A DNA stretch of 64,000 bases from Sporolactobacillus pectinivorans. Lineage in GTDB: Bacteria > Bacillota > Bacilli > Bacillales > Sporolactobacillaceae. The notes below the pieces were generated by a model, which saw nothing but the letters and a program-made list of their open reading frames with translations, was not told the origin of the DNA and ran no database searches. The DNA lies in the NCBI RefSeq assembly GCF_002802965.1, contig NZ_NXGA01000001.1:3100366-3164365 (forward strand), given 5' to 3'. Position numbers and translations under genes: made by a program. Below, in pieces: positions 15,513 to 24,142 of the stretch. Positions within the stretch are counted from its first letter, which is position 1; every line of letters starts with the position of its first letter.

Positions 15513-17924
15513 TCAGCCACGCAATTCTGCGCCACATTCCTGCTCGCAGGCTTTGAGAATTTTTTCGTGAACCGTGTTGACTTCATTATCTGTCAGTGTG
15601 CGTTCCGGATCGAAATAAGTAAGCGAGAACGCCATCGATTTCTCATTCTCGGCGACGTGATCACCTTCATACACGTCAAACAGTTTGACTGACTGAAGCA
15701 AAGGGCCGCCATTTTTTCGGATCACCTGATAGAGATCCGCCGCCGGAACAGAACGTTTTACAACGAGAGCAATGTCCCGTGCAGTCGACGGAAAGCGTGG
15801 AAGCCCGGTGTAGTCGATTTCCGGCTGTTCGCCGCGCAGCAGCGGTTCAATGGCCACTTCGAAAACAAACGTTTCATTCAGGTCCGCCTCTTTCTGAACC
15901 GATGGATGAAGCGCACCGAGGTAGCCGATCACCTTGCCATCGAGCAGGATGTCGGCCGTCTGTCCCGGATGCATTCCCTCCCGCCTGGCGGGTTGGTAAG
16001 CAATTCGTTCGGCCAGTGCCAACGAATCAAACAGCTTTTCAATGACTCCTTTAGCCGTATAGAAATCAACAGGGAGTGCCTCACCTTCCCAGTTTCTCTC
16101 GGCACGGCTTCCCGTAATCGCTCCTGCAAGGTGCTCCTCTTCGTCCGGACGCGCGCTGCCTGCATTGGGAATGAACACTTTACCGATTTCGTACAAAGCG
16201 ACATCCGGCATCTGACGGTGCAGATGATATTTCACAACATCGATCAGCTGACGCACGATGCTCTGGCGGAGAACCGCATGCTCTTCACTCATCGGCCAGA
16301 TCACTTTGGTTGGCTTTTCAGCAGACGGATGGACCGCATAAGCTGTTGCATGCTCGTCTGTAGTCAATGAATAGGTATACACCTGGTAAAGGCCAGCGCT
16401 TTCCATCAGTTCCTCCGTCCGTCTCCTTAAATTCTGATAAGGGGTCAGTGCCGCATGGATTGCGGCGCCTTCCGGCAAAGTCGCCGCGATGTGATTATAC
16501 CCATAAATACGCCCGACCTCTTCGACAAGATCTTCTGGAATTGATACATCGAATCGCCGGGTAGGAACTTTAACCCGGATGATTTCACCGTCAGCTTCTG
16601 CATCAAAGCCAAGACGCGCGAGCGTTCCGCTGATTACGCCAAGAGAAAGATCCGTACCCAGTACCTGATTTATCTTCTGCCATGGCATTTCTATCACTGA
16701 TTCAGGCACTGTCCGTTCGCCCTGTTCCACGATTCCTTTTAGGACATGGGCGGAGGCATATTGAGTCAGCAGCTCCGCGGCCCTGTCGGAGGCCAGCGCC
16801 ACTCGATTGCGGTCGAGTCCCTTCTCGTAGCGGCTGCTGGCATCTGTCCTCATTTGCAGACGTGCCGCGGTTTTCCGGATTGATATCGGATCAAAAACCG
16901 CTGATTCAAGCAGTACTTTACTCGTTGAGCCTGTAACTTCCGAACTTTCTCCGCCCATCACGCCGGCAACTGCGGCCGCTTCTTTGCCGTTCGTTATGAC
17001 AATATCTTCAGGCGTCAGTTTCCGTTCCTGATCGTCCAGCGTCTTCATGGTTTCATTCTTTCCGGCAAACCGGACAAGCACACGGTTCGATCCGAACGCG
17101 TCAAAGTCAAAAGTGTGGAGCGGCTGGCCATACTCAAGCATTACGTAGTTGGAAATATCAACCACATTGCTGATCGGCCGGACACCGGCTGCTATCAGGC
17201 GCAGCTGCATCCAGCGGGGCGACGGGGCAATCCTGATTCCCTCAATCAACCGGGCGCCGTAATACGGCACTTTCTCTGCAGCTTCGACAGAAACACTGAC
17301 TTTTTCCGCAGCGGCTTCATCTGTTTCTTTTGGATCCGGTACAGGAATGCGCACAGGACGGTTTAAAAGGGCAGCCACTTCATAGGCGACGCCGATCATG
17401 TTCATGCAATGCGCACTGTTGACCAGTATGTCGAGATCAAGAATCGCGTCGTCCAGATTCAGGTACGGGAGCGCGTCCGCGCCGATCGGAACATCATCGT
17501 CGAACACGTAAATTCCGTCAGCATACGGTGCAAGAGTTTTATCTACACCCAGCTCACTCAGCGCGCAAATCATGCCGTTCGATTCCTCGCCGCGGAAATT
17601 TGAGCGCCTGATTTTGACATTGCCGGCAATCCTGGCACCATTTGTTGCAACAGGAACCTTCTGGCCGGCCGCAACGTTCGGTGCCCCGCAGACAATCTGC
17701 ACGGTTTCCGATCCGAGATCAACTTGGCACAAATGCAGGTGATCTGATTCGGGATGCGGCTCACACGTCAAAACTTTTCCGATCACGATGCCCTTCAGCC
17801 CTTCGCCAGGGTATGTCAGGTGCTCCACTTCAATCCCGGAATTCGTGATCCGATTCGCAAGTTCTTCAGGCGTTACTCCTTCCAAGTCTACATAGTCTTT
17901 TAACCATTTATAAGAAACCAGCAT
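15513..17924 (-). CDS. pheT: Phenylalanine--tRNA ligase beta subunit
   Basis: The 803-residue large subunit of the alpha2-beta2 enzyme that charges tRNA-Phe; it matches the usual length of about 804. An EMAP/tRNA-binding domain lies at about 40-155, the B3/B4 editing region follows at about 205-390 (it hydrolyses mischarged Tyr-tRNA-Phe), then B5 at about 405-480, and a ferredoxin-like anticodon-binding domain (LPRFPSTARDIALVV) covers the last 90 residues. It starts 17 bases after pheS ends. The operon is under a T-box that reads uncharged tRNA-Phe. Confidence 0.97.
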   Translation of the reverse strand: MLVSYKWLKDYVDLEGVTPEELANRITNSGIEVEHLTYPGEGLKGIVIGKVLTCEPHPESDHLHLCQVDLGSETVQIVCGAPNVAAGQKVPVATNGARIAGNVKIRRSNFRGEESNGMICALSELGVDKTLAPYADGIYVFDDDVPIGADALPYLNLDDAILDLDILVNSAHCMNMIGVAYEVAALLNRPVRIPVPDPKETDEAAAEKVSVSVEAAEKVPYYGARLIEGIRIAPSPRWMQLRLIAAGVRPISNVVDISNYVMLEYGQPLHTFDFDAFGSNRVLVRFAGKNETMKTLDDQERKLTPEDIVITNGKEAAAVAGVMGGESSEVTGSTSKVLLESAVFDPISIRKTAARLQMRTDASSRYEKGLDRNRVALASDRAAELLTQYASAHVLKGIVEQGERTVPESVIEMPWQKINQVLGTDLSLGVISGTLARLGFDAEADGEIIRVKVPTRRFDVSIPEDLVEEVGRIYGYNHIAATLPEGAAIHAALTPYQNLRRRTEELMESAGLYQVYTYSLTTDEHATAYAVHPSAEKPTKVIWPMSEEHAVLRQSIVRQLIDVVKYHLHRQMPDVALYEIGKVFIPNAGSARPDEEEHLAGAITGSRAERNWEGEALPVDFYTAKGVIEKLFDSLALAERIAYQPARREGMHPGQTADILLDGKVIGYLGALHPSVQKEADLNETFVFEVAIEPLLRGEQPEIDYTGLPRFPSTARDIALVVKRSVPAADLYQVIRKNGGPLLQSVKLFDVYEGDHVAENEKSMAFSLTYFDPERTLTDNEVNTVHEKILKACEQECGAELRG

Positions 17925-17941
17925 GTTATGATTCTCCCCTC

Positions 17942-18979
17942 TTATGCCCGATCGAATTGTTTCAGGAAACGGATATCATCTGTATAGAAATGTCGGATGT
18001 CCTCAATGCCGTACTTGAGCATTGCAATCCGCTCAGGTCCCATGCCGAAAGCAAATCCGGTATAGACAGCCGGATCAAAACCGGACATGCGCAGCACATT
18101 CGGATGCACCATACCGGCACCCAGAATTTCAATCCATCCCGTGCCCTTGCAAACGGAACATCCATGCCCGCCGCACCTGAAGCAGGAAATATCCATTTCT
18201 ACGGACGGTTCCGTAAAGGGGAAGAAGCTGGGCCGCAGGCGGATTTCACGTTCGGCGCCAAACATGTGCCTGGCAAAAACCGTCAAAACGCCCTTCAAAT
18301 CGCTCAGTCTAACATTCTTGTCCACGCAGAGACCTTCAATCTGCATAAACTGATGCGAGTGCGTCGCGTCGTCATTGTCACGTCGATAAACTTTTCCGGG
18401 ACAAATAATTTTAACTGGCCCCTTCCCCTTGTGAGCTTCGAGCGTTCTCGCCTGCATCGGCGAAGTATGGGGCCGGAGCAGAATTTCATCCGTGATGTAA
18501 AAAGAGTCCTGCATATCGCGGGCCGGATGATCTTTTGGAAGATTCAGCGCTTCAAAGGCGTAATAGTCTTCTTCCACTTCAGGTCCTTCAGCAACTGAGA
18601 AGCCAAGTCCAATAAAAAGATCCTCCACTTCGCGAATCACCGATGCGAGCAAATGGTGACTGCCCGTCTGCACCTTTCTTCCCGGAAGCGTGACATCAAT
18701 TTTGTCGCTTGCCAGCTTCCTTTCGAGCAATCTGGCCTCAATCTCGGCCTTCTTCTCTTCAATCAAGGTTCCAATCACGTTTCTGACATCATTCGCCAGC
18801 TGGCCGATGACAGGGCGCTCCTCCTTGGTCAGCTTGCCCATGCCTTTCAGAACTTCCGTAATCGGTCCTTTTTTGCCGAGAAAATTCACGCGGATGTCCT
18901 GCAGCTTTTTCAGATCGTCCGCGGACTTCACATTTTCCAAAGCCTTCTCCCGCAGTTCCAGCAGCTTTTCCTTCAGCAT
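17942..18979 (-). CDS. pheS: Phenylalanine--tRNA ligase alpha subunit
   Basis: A 345-residue catalytic subunit of class II PheRS (Bacillus subtilis 344). An N-terminal coiled coil (about 1-85) that contacts tRNA is followed by motif 2 ([21 protein letters not shown]) and motif 3 ([14 protein letters not shown]). The ATG at 18979 gives the family length; a TTG at 18991 is possible but its ribosome binding site AGAAGGG would abut it. It is the first gene of pheST and follows a T-box leader. Confidence 0.96.
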   Translation of the reverse strand: MLKEKLLELREKALENVKSADDLKKLQDIRVNFLGKKGPITEVLKGMGKLTKEERPVIGQLANDVRNVIGTLIEEKKAEIEARLLERKLASDKIDVTLPGRKVQTGSHHLLASVIREVEDLFIGLGFSVAEGPEVEEDYYAFEALNLPKDHPARDMQDSFYITDEILLRPHTSPMQARTLEAHKGKGPVKIICPGKVYRRDNDDATHSHQFMQIEGLCVDKNVRLSDLKGVLTVFARHMFGAEREIRLRPSFFPFTEPSVEMDISCFRCGGHGCSVCKGTGWIEILGAGMVHPNVLRMSGFDPAVYTGFAFGMGPERIAMLKYGIEDIRHFYTDDIRFLKQFDRA

Positions 18980-19025
18980 CTTCTGTTCCAACCCTTCTGT
19001 TGATCTGATTTTCGAACATCAAAAA

Positions 19026-19285
19026 ACGCCCCGTCCCTGAAAAGGGACGAAGCGTCGCGGTACCACCCTTGTTGACAATGTAAGAACAAATGCCCACTCA
19101 AAACCGTTTAACGGCGGTCGGCCGGCGCCCTCTAGGCTGAAATCAGCGTTCAAGCGGCAGCTCCGGAGTGAATTCCTTTTACCCTTCCCGCAAATGCGCT
19201 TCCAGTCGATGACGCATTCTCCCTTAGCGGCGGTATAAAAGTACTGCTCCCCATCTCAGCTTTTAGTCTAAGTTCGATAAAATCC
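19026..19285 (-). promoter_or_regulatory. T-box riboswitch of pheST (tRNA-Phe)
   Basis: The minus strand contains the T-box sequence AGGGTGGTACCGCG (19056-19069), followed by a strong terminator (19026-19055, ACGC-GTCCCT with AGGGAC-GCGT, then TTTTTT). Upstream lies a structured stem I; a TTC triplet at 19170-19172, inside GAATTCACTCC, is in the specifier position and codes for phenylalanine. The variable base of TGGTACC is T, which would pair with discriminator A of tRNA-Phe. Uncharged tRNA-Phe should favour read-through into pheST. Confidence 0.92.
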
Positions 19286-19301
19286 AGAATAGTAAGACGA
19301 G

Positions 19302-19357
19302 CTTCGACTAAAACGTGCAAATCCTGTGCACAACGTCGGAGCCACCCAATCCTGTGG
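19302..19357 (-). repeat. Dispersed intergenic repeat, copy B
   Basis: Read on the minus strand, it contains GACGTTGTGCACAGGA identical to copy A at 15349-15404, and the flanks (CAGGAT-x-GGGTG, TTTTAGTC-GAAG) also align. It lies upstream of the pheST leader. Confidence 0.75.
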
Positions 19358-19398
19358 AAATTCTTTTCCAGTCGGTACTTTTTAGTATAAGCATTTTA

Positions 19399-20163
19399 TC
19401 ATTCAGTTGCAAGCCCTTCCGCACTCAGCCAGTACAACAGGATGCCCGCCGCCACAGCAACGTTCATCGATTCCGCACGCCCGGCCATCGGTATTTTAAT
19501 TTCTTCATCCGTTTCCGCCAACAGTTCCGGCTGCGCACCATTGCCCTCATTGCCGACAATGAGAGCGAAATCTTTCTTTCCACCGGCATTTTTTTTCATG
19601 TTTTCTCCCTGAAGGGATGAACCAAAGACAGGAATACGATGTTTCTTCATTTCCGCTACTACGTCAAACAGGCTGCGGTGAATCACGGGAAGATGAAAGT
19701 GGGAACCCTGAGCCGAACGCAGTGTTTTTCCATTATATCCATCAACGCAGCCTTCACCTAAAAAGACGGCGTCCAGCCCGAAAGCATCCGCCGTCCGGAT
19801 CAAAGTACCGAGGTTGCCCGGATCCTGCACACCGTCAATCAGCAGATAACGGCCCTGATGAATCGTCACCGACGGCTGGACCATCTTGCAGACGCCAATG
19901 ATTCCCTGCGGTGTTTCCGTCTGTGACAGTTCGGTAAAAATTTTATGTGTCACCTGATAAACTTCCACATCGTCAAGCAGCCAGTCCGCTGGAAGATGGA
20001 ACGCCTCATCAATCAGAACAGCGGACAGCAAATGGCGTGCAGAAAATACCGCCTCCTGTACGAGATGCGGCCCTTCGAGGAGATAGGTTTGTTCCTTTTC
20101 CCGCCACTTTCTGATTTTTAACTTTTTCCACAACTTAACTTTTTCATTCTGCATCGATACCAT
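19399..20163 (-). CDS. TrmH/SpoU family RNA 2'-O-methyltransferase
   Basis: A 254-residue SPOUT methyltransferase resembling B. subtilis YsgA (rRNA methylase-like, 248 residues). A small substrate-binding domain (about 5-85) precedes the trefoil-knot catalytic domain with the three SpoU motifs: DPGNLGTLIRTADAFG, IVGNEGNGAQPEL and IPMAGRAESMNVAVAAG. It transfers a methyl group from S-adenosylmethionine to a ribose in rRNA or tRNA. The target is not known. The start is uncertain among ATGs at 20163 and 20154. It is divergent from sspI, exactly as in B. subtilis. Confidence 0.9.
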   Translation of the reverse strand: MVSMQNEKVKLWKKLKIRKWREKEQTYLLEGPHLVQEAVFSARHLLSAVLIDEAFHLPADWLLDDVEVYQVTHKIFTELSQTETPQGIIGVCKMVQPSVTIHQGRYLLIDGVQDPGNLGTLIRTADAFGLDAVFLGEGCVDGYNGKTLRSAQGSHFHLPVIHRSLFDVVAEMKKHRIPVFGSSLQGENMKKNAGGKKDFALIVGNEGNGAQPELLAETDEEIKIPMAGRAESMNVAVAAGILLYWLSAEGLATE

Positions 20164-20200
20164 TCGTCTCAAAAAAAAGAACCCCTTTGTCCTGTCCAGC

Positions 20201-20229
20201 ACATAAACCGTTGCTTTTAATCCATACTA
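20201..20229 (+). promoter_or_regulatory. Candidate forespore sigma (sigma-G/F) promoter of sspI
   Basis: ACATA (20201-20205), a 17-base spacer and CATACTA (20223-20229) match the known forespore pattern G(C/A)ATR-17/18-CATxxTA at four of five and all -10 positions. It lies 48 bases before sspI, a gene expected to be made in the forespore. Confidence 0.55.
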
Positions 20230-20277
20230 TACCATATTGCCTGAATACATTGCTTAAAGAAAGGGGCATGACTCACT

Positions 20278-20481
20278 ATGGATCTGGACATCCGCCGTGC
20301 GGTGCTGCATAACCTGTCCGGCAACAGCAAAACCCAGCTTCAGGAAACGATCGTCGACGCCATAAAGGACGGCGAAGAAAAAATGCTCCCGGGACTCGGC
20401 GTACTGATGGAAGTGATTTGGAACAAATCGGACCCCTCATTCCGCGATCAGATGCTGACACGGCTGGAGCAAGGTGTTTAA
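20278..20481 (+). CDS. sspI: Small acid-soluble spore protein SspI
   Basis: A 67-residue protein with the SspI hallmarks: MDLxxRxAV at the start, TIVDAI near residue 24, and [17 protein letters not shown] in the middle, which closely matches the B. subtilis protein (71 residues). SspI is a minor small acid-soluble protein of the spore core; its exact role is not known. A ribosome binding site (AAAGAAAGGGG) precedes it. It is the one plus-strand gene in this stretch, divergent from the SpoU methyltransferase as in B. subtilis. It is strong evidence that the host makes endospores. Confidence 0.95.
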   Translation: MDLDIRRAVLHNLSGNSKTQLQETIVDAIKDGEEKMLPGLGVLMEVIWNKSDPSFRDQMLTRLEQGV

Positions 20482-20510
20482 AAAAATCGGGGCGGACCCC
20501 CGATTTTTTT
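20481..20510 (+). terminator. Rho-independent terminator of sspI
   Basis: AAAAAATCGGGG pairs with CCCCGATTTTTT over a 4-base loop, and the T-run continues. It overlaps the stop codon of sspI. Confidence 0.9.
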
Positions 20511-20688
20511 TATTAGTTGATTTTTCCCGGGTTGTGCTGATTCTTGCACCAGTTCTGTCGATTCTTTTCACTTTTGTGTTGATTCCGTCGGCCTGAGACA
20601 AAGTAGATATCGCCCACTCACTTTTGGTACGCAGCTCTCGTTTGCTGATTATCATCAGTTACTGGTAGCATCATTTTTAGTATGAACA

Positions 20689-21156
20689 TTACAAAAGCGC
20701 CGATATTTCTTTGTCAAGATCCTCGGGCTCAACCCTGGAACCAAAGTACTTAAAGCGATCCCCCTGACGATTGACAAGGAATTTGTTGAAATTCCAGGTG
20801 ATCTTTTTCTCACCGGACAATTCAAGAAGTTCCTTAAATAAAGGATTCATTTCTTTCCCTTTCATTTTGCTCTTTTTAAAGAGTGGAAAAGTGACGCCGT
20901 AATTTATTTTACAGAACTCCGCCGTTTTTTCACTGTCGGCAAATTCCTGTTTAAGAAAACTGTCGCTTGGAAATCCCAAGACACTGAAACCTTGATCCTT
21001 GTACCTCTCATAAAGAGATTCAAGTCCCTCATATTGCGGAGTGAACCCACATTTGCTGGCAGTATTGACAATAAGTAAAACTTTTCCCTGATAGTTGCTT
21101 ATTGACTCCGTTTCATTTCCGGTCAGTCTTTCAAACGTGTAATCGTAAATGGACAT
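20689..21156 (-). CDS. Glutathione peroxidase family protein (cysteine type)
   Basis: A 155-residue peroxidase of the GPx family. The peroxidatic cysteine is C36 in NTASKCGFTPQY, and C82 in EFCKINYGVTFP lines up with the resolving cysteine of thioredoxin-dependent GPx proteins. The catalytic Trp and Asn lie in WNFNKF near residue 124. The usual FPCNQF motif reads FPSDSF (62-67), so the catalytic glutamine is replaced by serine. Bacterial cysteine-type members usually take electrons from thioredoxin. The start is preceded by GAGGT. It follows a DedA-like gene by 28 bases on the same strand, so the two may form an operon, perhaps for envelope or peroxide stress. Confidence 0.88.
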   Translation of the reverse strand: MSIYDYTFERLTGNETESISNYQGKVLLIVNTASKCGFTPQYEGLESLYERYKDQGFSVLGFPSDSFLKQEFADSEKTAEFCKINYGVTFPLFKKSKMKGKEMNPLFKELLELSGEKKITWNFNKFLVNRQGDRFKYFGSRVEPEDLDKEISALL

Positions 21157-21184
21157 GATTTTTACCTCATTTCCTGTTTGAACT

Positions 21185-22492
21185 TTAATTATTTTTAACG
21201 ATACTATTTTTCAGATTTTCCTTAATCAGGGACACAAGACGGAATAGTTCAAGAGATAAAATCATCCCGCTGATCCAAACTGCTCCGAAAACGTATCCCG
21301 CCATTAAGTCGCTTGGATTAATGTGAGCGATATAAACGCCACAAACAGAATACGCCAGCAAGAAAGAGAGAAACACAAAAAACAGCACCGCGCCCGAAAA
21401 ATAATTTTTCTGGTGACGGATTAACATCATCAGAAGAAGGCCATAAAAAACAATTAAGATCAAAGATTGTTCATTGGGAAAGTCTGAGACGATATACTTT
21501 CCACTTAACATAAAACGAAACAGCCAGTGGATCGCGCCCGAAAAGAGAAAACTTCCACTCAGAGTAAGAGCCAGAAAAAGCATTTCAAGCCACTTGTTTG
21601 TATTGTTGACCAGAATAACAGCGACAGTGATCAAGCCAATTGCGACAAAAGCGGCCCACGAAGAAAAGAAAAGGAAGGCGCTCATAATTCCCCGCCAATT
21701 AGAATTGAAAAGTGAAAAAATGATTGTTCTGGAAACGGTGTCAAACGGATCAAATTCATCGCTTAAGAAATCCTGAATCATACCAACCATTAAAGTAAAA
21801 AGGGAGACAAACAAAACCAGGATCAAAAAAATAAACAATTTTATTTTCACGAAGCTTTTGTATCGTTTAAAAACGGACTGAAACAAAAGCAGCGCGGATT
21901 CTTTAATATACTTTTTATTCGCTTTGAAAACAATATAACAAAGAACTAAAACACCGATGACAATGCAGGCCAGTACCAGCCATTTTTTAATGATGCCCTG
22001 ATATTTATCCCACTCGGGCCCAAGCAAATAGCCAAGCGAAATAAAGGTCCCTGTCCAGAGAAACACGCCTATATAAGAAAAAATACTGAAATATCGAAAG
22101 GGAAGGCGGATAACACCGGAAATAATACTTGCTACATGACGTATGCCCGGGATAAAGTATGAAAAGATTAACAGCACTTTCCCGTAGTGCTCATACCATT
22201 TTGACAGTCTATCCAATTTTTCCGGTCCCATATGTATATAATGGCCGAATTTTCGGAAGAAGGGTGCACCAAGCTTATAGCCGATCCAATAAGAAATCGT
22301 GACACCACAAATTGCCCCTGCCTCTGCAGCAAGAAGGCAAAAAACGATATTCAGCTTCCCGTGAAATGACAGGACGCCCACATAGCTCAAAAGTGCCTCA
22401 TTCGGGATGGGGATGAGAATAAGTTCTAACATTAATGATAAAAAAAGAGTGATGTACCCGTATTCATTTAATAAATGGATCATTCCGCTCAT
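21185..22492 (-). CDS. DedA-family membrane protein fused to a degenerate PAP2 domain
   Basis: A 435-residue membrane protein in two parts. Residues 1-195 are a DedA/SNARE-associated domain (EALLSYVGVLSFHG, YFIPGIRHVASIISGVIRLPFRYF), a family now linked to lipid carrier flipping. Residues 220-430 look like a PAP2 phosphatase with several membrane segments. The PAP2 active-site motifs are damaged: PNEQ stands where PSGH is expected, and the histidine of the VHYPSD motif is replaced (VYIAHINPSDLMAG). The domain may therefore bind rather than cleave a lipid phosphate. The ATG at 22492 has GGAGGG at good spacing; the frame upstream to 22513 lacks one. It precedes the peroxidase gene. Confidence 0.85.
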   Translation of the reverse strand: MSGMIHLLNEYGYITLFLSLMLELILIPIPNEALLSYVGVLSFHGKLNIVFCLLAAEAGAICGVTISYWIGYKLGAPFFRKFGHYIHMGPEKLDRLSKWYEHYGKVLLIFSYFIPGIRHVASIISGVIRLPFRYFSIFSYIGVFLWTGTFISLGYLLGPEWDKYQGIIKKWLVLACIVIGVLVLCYIVFKANKKYIKESALLLFQSVFKRYKSFVKIKLFIFLILVLFVSLFTLMVGMIQDFLSDEFDPFDTVSRTIIFSLFNSNWRGIMSAFLFFSSWAAFVAIGLITVAVILVNNTNKWLEMLFLALTLSGSFLFSGAIHWLFRFMLSGKYIVSDFPNEQSLILIVFYGLLLMMLIRHQKNYFSGAVLFFVFLSFLLAYSVCGVYIAHINPSDLMAGYVFGAVWISGMILSLELFRLVSLIKENLKNSIVKNN

Positions 22493-22622
22493 AAAGGTCT
22501 CCCTCCGCGACAAGACAGACAGTTGATTTTAAAAAGAGAAACAGAATAAACTTCGTGACGGATATTGTAGAAATGACTGCAAAACGTGAAATACACATTT
22601 CATTATAAGTGCCCGCTCTGTA

Positions 22623-23241
22623 TTACTTCGCCTTTTCGAGATGGATCATTACTTTATTGCCCGTTGACCTTCTTTCAGGCAGTTGCTCATATTCTCTAAA
22701 GGTTAGTTCCAATTCCGGATAATTATCCGGCAGCGGGGGTGATATAATATAGTCCATATTGAACGTTCCGCCGCTGCCTGAACCTGAGTCGGAACAGCAG
22801 TCATATCCTTCAATTTCCAGTTCAAACCTCAGAAATTGTTGATGGTTCATCGGCGCATGGAGAGGATCATCGGGCGGCGGATATTCAGCGTCAGTATACT
22901 TGCATTACCGTATTGCTGGATATACGTTACATAGAAGAAGCTATCACCTTTTTGTGTCCCCTGCATGACCGGCAGAAATTTACGGAAACCTTTTGGTTCG
23001 ACACGTGATTTGAAGTTTTCCTCATTACGGAGTTTGGTAAACAACGCGCTTAACAAGTTTTCATAAATACCGTATTTTTGGGACCAGTTTTGCAGAAGGG
23101 CTTCACCCGGAAGTCCGGGATTCTCACCGCAAATCGATCTGCGCTTCTGAAAAAGGGTGCAGATTTTCTCATCAACAGATGCAAGACAAGACGTTCGTCA
23201 TAATACATTGAATCCGGTACGTTTCGATGATAGCAATACAT
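22623..23241 (-). pseudogene. Frameshifted gene for a conserved-looking protein of unknown function
   Basis: Three overlapping frames read together as one protein of about 206 residues. The ATG at 23241 follows AAAGAGGTGA. The first frame gives MYCYHRNVPDSMYYDERLVL, after which a shift near 23180 enters a frame reading SVDEKICTLFQKRRS, NPGLPGEALLQNWSQKYGIYENLLSALF and VEPKGFRKFLPV. A second shift near 22875, in a run of CCG/CCC, leads to DDPLHAPMNHQQFLRFELEIEG and an ISPPLPDNYPELELTF C-terminus that stops at 22623. The protein sense of each stretch and the way they join argue for a damaged or misread gene rather than three small genes. It resembles uncharacterised Bacillus proteins as I remember them; no function is assigned. 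Confidence 0.7.
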
Positions 23242-23366
23242 GATCGTCACCTCTTTAAAACTTAACCTTATAAATGAAGCATATCGCTCATGTTATAACG
23301 CGTCAATCCGGACGTGCATTGAAGCAGCTCAGCCGACAGACCGATCGCGCCTCCATCTTATGTCTC

Positions 23367-23396
23367 TTGGCTGATTAATTTTGAATCATGTATGAT
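23367..23396 (+). promoter_or_regulatory. Candidate promoter of the LytTR two-component operon
   Basis: TTGGCT (23367-23372), 18-base spacer, TATGAT (23391-23396), 35 bases before the response regulator start. The ribosome binding site AGTTAGGG is only moderate. Confidence 0.5.
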
Positions 23397-23430
23397 AGAC
23401 TTATCAATTCATAGTTAGGGTCTGACAACG

Positions 23431-24141
23431 ATGAAAATTGCGGTCTGTGACGATGACAAAACCCAGCGCGACTACCTGGCCTCACTTGTGCATAAGTGGG
23501 CGGAACAGAGCGATGGACACACGGTCGTTGAAACTTTTGCAAGTGCTCAAAGGTTCCTTTTTTCATGGCAAGCAGATAAAAGCTACGATGCACTGTTGCT
23601 CGATATTCAGATGCCCGGACTGAACGGTATGGATCTGGCCCGGACCATACGTCAAAGCGATGAATGGCTGGCAATCATTTTTATCACAGGTTATTCGGAC
23701 TACATGAATGAAGGTTACGAAGTCTCCGCGCTTCATTACCTGATCAAACCTGTAAAAGAAGAGAAACTTTTTTCCTGCCTGGATAGAGCCTCAAAAAGAA
23801 TGAAGATTGAGCCGAAGATGCTGCTCTTTGAATCAGAGAGTGAAATGATCCGTATTCGTCAGGATGAGATCATCTGTGCTGAAGCATTTGCCCACTCAGT
23901 CGAAATAACAACTGTGACTCAGCGTTATAAAATAAATCTGAACATAGCTCAACTGGAAAGAGCGCTTGAGCCTGCCTTATTTTTCCGCCCGCATCGTTCT
24001 TATCTGGTCGGGCTTAACTATATCCGAAGATTTGGAAAAAATGAAATGATCCTTGATAATGGACTTCTGATACCCGTTAGCAGGCGCCGCTATCAGGCCG
24101 CTAATCAAGCTTTCATCGATTTTTTCAAGGGGGCACAGTAA
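23431..24141 (+). CDS. LytTR family response regulator
   Basis: A 236-residue AgrA/ComE-type regulator. The receiver domain (1-120) has the acidic pocket DDD at 7-9, phospho-acceptor D58 in LLLDIQMPGLNG and K in LIKPVK. A LytTR DNA-binding domain (about 140-236) shows the FFRPHRSYLVGLNYI core and the VSRRRY motif. Such regulators activate bacteriocin, quorum-sensing or transporter genes from paired 9-bp sites with 12-bp gaps. It is followed after one base by a histidine kinase gene. A 21-bp-period direct repeat found upstream of the ABC genes (24992-25024) is the probable target. Confidence 0.92.
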   Translation: MKIAVCDDDKTQRDYLASLVHKWAEQSDGHTVVETFASAQRFLFSWQADKSYDALLLDIQMPGLNGMDLARTIRQSDEWLAIIFITGYSDYMNEGYEVSALHYLIKPVKEEKLFSCLDRASKRMKIEPKMLLFESESEMIRIRQDEIICAEAFAHSVEITTVTQRYKINLNIAQLERALEPALFFRPHRSYLVGLNYIRRFGKNEMILDNGLLIPVSRRRYQAANQAFIDFFKGAQ

Positions 24142-24142
24142 T

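Noticed and set aside
17957..18598. A 213-codon plus-strand frame opposite pheS
   Set aside because: Antisense shadow of a certain synthetase gene.
20520..20660. Low-complexity stretch with TGATTC-like repeats after sspI
   Set aside because: Loose similarity between units (GTTGATTC, GTCGATTC, GCTGATTC) but too degenerate to call as a defined repeat.
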